Positions 60,949 to 64,000 of a DNA stretch of 64,000 bases are shown in pieces. Each line of letters starts with the position of its first letter. The stretch's first letter is position 1. The DNA comes from Selenomonas timonae. GTDB taxonomy: Bacteria; Bacillota; Negativicutes; Selenomonadales; Selenomonadaceae. The translations under genes were made by a program, and so were the position numbers. The notes beneath the pieces are model-generated. The model saw only the letters and a program-made list of their open reading frames with translations. It was not told the DNA's origin and did no database searches. The stretch covers positions 372,001 through 436,000 of the forward strand of contig NZ_CP060204.1 in NCBI RefSeq assembly GCF_014250475.1. The letters run 5' to 3'.

Positions 60949-62259
60949 ATGATGAACGAAATGAAATATGGACGCAGCACGCTCCTCGCCCTGCTCCTCC
61001 TCTGCCTCAGCATCTTCGTCCTCGCCGTCCCCAAGGCGGCAGATGCGGCGGGCATCGGAAACGCACGCGTCATCGACGAGATGAACCTCCTCTCTGACGC
61101 CGAGGTGCAAAAACTCGATGCGCAGCTCGCGGCAGTGGAACGGACACACCGCATCCGCATCCTCGCGGCAATCGTCGGTGATTGGAAAGACAAGCCGCTG
61201 AAGCCGCTCGCAGAGAACATCATCAAGACCATTGCCCCCGGCGGTGAGCACGGCGCAGTCCTGCTCCTCCTCTCGCCCGAAAATAAGACCTACTACGTCG
61301 CCACCGATGCAAGGCTCGCTACGCGCATCACCGACGAGGGCATTGAGCACCTCACGGAGAAATTCCTGCCCGCCTTCGAGAGCAAGAAATACGCCGATAT
61401 GTTCACGGCATTTGGTCAAGTCGCGGGCGAAATGCTCACCTACTACGAGAAGGAGGGCAAGCCCTTCACCTCGGGCGGCGCACTCAGTGCCGTTGCACGT
61501 GCCGTCGCAGCTGGCGGAACACAGACAGGGGATGCGGGACTGGGCACTGTGCGCGTGGTCGACGAGTCCGACCTCATCACCGATGCCGAGGAGCAGGCAC
61601 TCGACGCGAAGCTCGCCGCGTATGAACAGGCGCACGGCATTCGCATCCTCATCGGCACGGTCAAGAACACGCACAAACAGGTGCTCGGCAAGGTTGCCAA
61701 TGCCGTCGTCGACCGCATCGCGGACGGCGGTGCAAACGGCACCATCGTCCTCCTTCTCGCACCGAAGGAGCGCGACTTCTACATCTCCACCGACAACAAG
61801 ATGCGCGTGCGCATTACCGACGACGACGGCATCGAACACCTCGCGGGGCAGTTCGTCCCCTCCCTGAAGGAGAACAAATACGCCGAGGGATTCACCGCAT
61901 TTGCCGCCGCTGTGGATGAGATGGTGACATACTACGAGAAGGAAGGCAAACCATTCAATCCCGATGCCTTCCTGCTCACCATCGTCACCCTCGTCGGTGC
62001 GCTGATCCCTGCTGCCATCGTTTACTGGTTCATCCTTGCCAATCTCTCGGACAGCATGTTCAGTGTCCGAAGTGCCCACGAGGCAGACGACTACGTCGAG
62101 CGCGGCAGCTTCCGCCTCACACACCGAGAGGACGTCTTCCTCCGTACCACAGAGTCCCGTGAGACGAAGCACAAGGAGACATCATCATCCTCCTCGGGTT
62201 CCTACATCTCCACCTCCAGCCGCGACGAAAGCCACGGCGGCGGCGGCGGGAAATACTAA
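60949..62259 (+). CDS. Tandem TPM-domain membrane protein
   Basis: A 436-residue protein: signal or anchor (about 10-33), two TPM domains (about 40-165 and 205-330), a membrane segment near 350-370 and a Ser/Gly tail ending in GGGGGKY. The second domain is nearly identical in pattern to that of 58967 (STDNKMRVRITDDDG versus STDNKMRARITDGKG). So the duplication of the zinc-ribbon/TPM pair was followed by a gain of an extra domain. Start at 60949 after AGGAGG. Confidence 0.82.
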   Translation: MMNEMKYGRSTLLALLLLCLSIFVLAVPKAADAAGIGNARVIDEMNLLSDAEVQKLDAQLAAVERTHRIRILAAIVGDWKDKPLKPLAENIIKTIAPGGEHGAVLLLLSPENKTYYVATDARLATRITDEGIEHLTEKFLPAFESKKYADMFTAFGQVAGEMLTYYEKEGKPFTSGGALSAVARAVAAGGTQTGDAGLGTVRVVDESDLITDAEEQALDAKLAAYEQAHGIRILIGTVKNTHKQVLGKVANAVVDRIADGGANGTIVLLLAPKERDFYISTDNKMRVRITDDDGIEHLAGQFVPSLKENKYAEGFTAFAAAVDEMVTYYEKEGKPFNPDAFLLTIVTLVGALIPAAIVYWFILANLSDSMFSVRSAHEADDYVERGSFRLTHREDVFLRTTESRETKHKETSSSSSGSYISTSSRDESHGGGGGKY

Positions 62260-62272
62260 AGGAGTGATTATC

Positions 62273-62845
62273 ATGAAAACACGATTCCTCAGCCTTCTCT
62301 GCACCGCCCTCTTTGCCGCAGGCATCCTCCTCGGCGCGGCGACAGCATCTGCCCACGGCATGACCTATTGGGAAGCGACACTTGTGCTGGATGATACGGC
62401 TACGGGCGGGGAGACGAGGCTGGAAGCGGGCAAAGCCACTCTCGGCGATGCTCGCAGGGCTATCGTCCGCGCAGGACTTGCGGATGACTACCAGAAGAAA
62501 GACTCCTCAGGCGACGGCATGTGCTTCGTCACCTATACCTTCAACGGTGCCGAGCCCTTCGTCTTCCGCGCTGTCACAGGAGCGAAGGACACGCGCGACG
62601 CCGATGCGCTGACCGTGACGAGCTACGATATCATGGGACAGAGCGTCCGCACCCTCGGCGGACTCCGTGTCGGAAAGAGCTACGAGGACATCGAAGAGAT
62701 GTACGGCGAACCCTCCTCTGTCGACACGAGCGATGACGGACTCACCGCCTGCACCTATTCATTTGATGACAAAGCAGCCGAGCTCACCTTCGACATCGAC
62801 GGCGCAGGGATCATTCAGGCGATCAAGTTCCGCACCGAGATCTGA
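62273..62845 (+). CDS. Secreted protein sharing the GGLxxG...EEMYG motif
   Basis: A 190-residue exported protein (signal peptide to about residue 25). Near residue 124 it has GGLRVGKSYEDIEEMYGEPS, the motif seen twice in the secreted protein at 48884-49426. The rest is beta-rich. It is the last gene of the operon and is followed by a terminator. Start at 62273 after AAAGGAG. The shared motif and shared operator link the two loci. Function unknown. Confidence 0.78.
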   Translation: MKTRFLSLLCTALFAAGILLGAATASAHGMTYWEATLVLDDTATGGETRLEAGKATLGDARRAIVRAGLADDYQKKDSSGDGMCFVTYTFNGAEPFVFRAVTGAKDTRDADALTVTSYDIMGQSVRTLGGLRVGKSYEDIEEMYGEPSSVDTSDDGLTACTYSFDDKAAELTFDIDGAGIIQAIKFRTEI

Positions 62846-62866
62846 GATTCTTCCCTCTGCTGTATA

Positions 62867-62911
62867 AAACAGGGCAGACCGTGAAATCTTCCTTCACGAT
62901 CCGCCCTTTTG
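62867..62911 (+). terminator. Terminator of the envelope operon
   Basis: AAACAGGGC with CGTGAA pairs imperfectly with TTCACG and GCCCTTTTGTT around a short loop. Confidence 0.75.
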
Positions 62912-62926
62912 TTATGTATAAATATT

Positions 62927-63532
62927 TTATCCGCGCTGATTCAAGTCTTTCTGCTCCATCTCCGTTATCCCCGTAAGAGCCGTAATGTCTTCCCTCTGCC
63001 AGTCATCGCATTCATCGTAAAAGTATTCATCCTTCCGCTTCTTGAAGATACGAAACGGCTCCTCCTCTGAGTTGTCATAGATGTGGCAAATATCACTTAC
63101 GGCAATGATCTCTGGAACGAGAGCCATTGCGCGATCATAGCGCGCATAGATCTTCTCCTTGGGAACATCGTGCCCGCCCGATGCCACGCGCGCTTTTACA
63201 CGATAGACATTGATAATCGGGTCTATGGTCAGAACATAGTAACAGCGAATAAAATAGCCCATTTCCCGCGCACGTTTCAAAAGGTTCAAATTACGCGACG
63301 TGGAAAGTACGGTCTCAAAACAGAACTCTCTCTTGTCAGAAAGACATGCCTCTCGCTGCCGTTCGGCAGTCTGCGCCGCTTCAAGATCATCACACTTGAG
63401 GTTTTTCTTAATCTCATCCGCGTTGATATAATCCATCTGAGGAGGACGCAGAATTTCTGTAAACGTGCTCTTGCCCGATCCGTTCGGCCCCGCAAAAACG
63501 ATGATTTCAGGCTTCTTCTGCACGTTTTCCAT
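62927..63532 (-). CDS. Zeta-toxin-like P-loop kinase
   Basis: A 201-residue ATP-binding protein with Walker A GPNGSGKST (residues 15-23) and FCFETVLSTSRNL near 70, the pattern of zeta-toxin-like kinases that phosphorylate UDP-N-acetylglucosamine or related targets. RVASGGHDVPKEKI is the family's substrate-loop block. The start at 63532 overlaps a small upstream gene by 26 bases and has a weak ribosome site, consistent with coupling. The neighbour could be its antitoxin. Confidence 0.83.
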   Translation of the reverse strand: MENVQKKPEIIVFAGPNGSGKSTFTEILRPPQMDYINADEIKKNLKCDDLEAAQTAERQREACLSDKREFCFETVLSTSRNLNLLKRAREMGYFIRCYYVLTIDPIINVYRVKARVASGGHDVPKEKIYARYDRAMALVPEIIAVSDICHIYDNSEEEPFRIFKKRKDEYFYDECDDWQREDITALTGITEMEQKDLNQRG

Positions 63533-63710
63533 CACATTCTGCTCGTATAGGCACACGCTGCCCATCGCTCCTGATCTCATAGAGTGTCTTCGTCTTGCGG
63601 TCGTAAACAACACTCGACACGCCTCTTGCCTTGTTCTTCGCCAGTGCAATACGCACCGCCGCGCGAGCCCCCTGCACAACCATATCATCCGTCATCTCCG
63701 TTGTCGCCAT
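63507..63710 (-). CDS. Small partner of the zeta-like kinase (possible antitoxin)
   Basis: A 67-residue protein with a perfect AAGGAGG site. It is helical at the N-terminus (MVVQGARAAVRIALAKNKARG, split here into two predicted helices) and ends with VVYDRKTKTLYEIRSDG. No epsilon-type motif is recognised. Its 26-base overlap with the kinase start and its position first in the operon are typical for an antitoxin. Confidence 0.6.
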   Translation of the reverse strand: MATTEMTDDMVVQGARAAVRIALAKNKARGVSSVVYDRKTKTLYEIRSDGQRVPIRAECDGKRAEEA

Positions 63711-63798
63711 CGTGCAGCCTCCTTCGGTATCTTTCTTTCACTATATCATATTTTGATTGAAAACACACGGGGGACTATCACAGCGCAATTATTTCCCT

Positions 63799-63804
63799 TA
63801 TAAT
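63799..63804 (+). promoter_or_regulatory. -10 box of the alkyltransferase gene
   Basis: TATAAT, 30 bases before the ATG; no clear -35 box. Confidence 0.45.
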
Positions 63805-63834
63805 AGAACTACATCAACTGACAGGAGAACGCCC

Positions 63835-64000
63835 ATGATCTACACAGCACACTACAATTCCCCGCTCGGCGGGATTACGCTCACAAGTGACGGCATCGCA
63901 CTCACGGGGCTGTACTTCGATGGGGAGAGGGATTTCCCCGATCTTTCGGCAGCGCACAAAAAAGACCTCCCCGTATTCGGAGAGGCCATGCGTTGGCTCG
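63835..64000 (+). CDS. ogt: Methylated-DNA-protein-cysteine methyltransferase, 5' part
   Basis: The first 55 codons are present and run off the window. The beginning IYTAHYNSPLGGITLTSDGI followed by ALTGLYFDGERDFP matches the N-terminal domain of Ogt-type alkyltransferases, which remove alkyl groups from O6 of guanine. The catalytic PCHR motif would be beyond the end. ACAGGAGAAC precedes the ATG. Confidence 0.8.
   Translation, partial: MIYTAHYNSPLGGITLTSDGIALTGLYFDGERDFPDLSAAHKKDLPVFGEAMRWL

Overview
The window looks like a chromosomal segment of a Negativicutes bacterium, most likely Selenomonas or a close relative. Three things point that way: a GC-rich Firmicutes-style gene complement with strong AGGAGG ribosome sites; an outer-membrane-type beta-barrel protein (50362-51552), which implies a diderm cell; and a core of futalosine menaquinone genes, PTS HPr/EI, succinyl-CoA ligase and a Firmicutes-type class I aldolase. 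The assignment is inferred from gene content only. No rRNA, tRNA, CRISPR array or insertion sequence was seen.

Layout. 139-3108 is a minus-strand futalosine-pathway operon (mqnE, mqnC and an MTAP-family phosphorylase), followed by a MATE exporter. 4706-10716 is a four-gene cluster built around a Suppressor-of-fused (SUFU) domain protein and a giant TPR protein. 10785-13444 holds a LUD-domain gene, a second MqnE-like radical SAM gene with a TTG start, and a cyclase-family hydrolase. 13581-14150 is a protein-free interval with a consensus promoter and a strong terminator, read here as a gene for a structured RNA of about 570 nt. Then come an OPT transporter, small secreted and FMN-binding proteins, and an M48 protease of mosaic composition.

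19127-23678 carries two overlapping WYL-domain regulators, an acidic Ser/Asp/Trp repeat protein and a protein with a CARF-like motif and a C-terminal HEPN RxxxxH motif: a Csm6/Csx1-like nuclease candidate with no CRISPR genes nearby. HicAB and a TPP-riboswitch-controlled thiamine salvage operon (cytX-thiM-thiD-thiW) follow. 27981-40018 is mostly housekeeping: PRC-barrel protein, ptsHI, ferredoxin, galM, sucCD, and class I aldolase, plus a small secreted-protein family with a decayed copy.

40128-46387 is a lower-GC island of Mrr endonuclease, a C5 methyltransferase with a very large insertion, and a translationally coupled three-gene operon including a GHKL (MORC/MutL-like) ATPase. It looks like a restriction-type defence system without an obvious standard name. 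48275-62845 combines secreted proteins, a three-component signalling operon (degenerate receptor, HisKA_3 kinase, NarL-type regulator) and a duplicated SPFH/zinc-ribbon/TPM envelope module. Four copies of one palindrome (CTGT-N8-ACAG) lie at a fixed distance from promoter -10 boxes ahead of these secreted and envelope genes, which suggests one activator-controlled regulon. The window closes with a zeta-toxin-like kinase and the start of an alkyltransferase gene.
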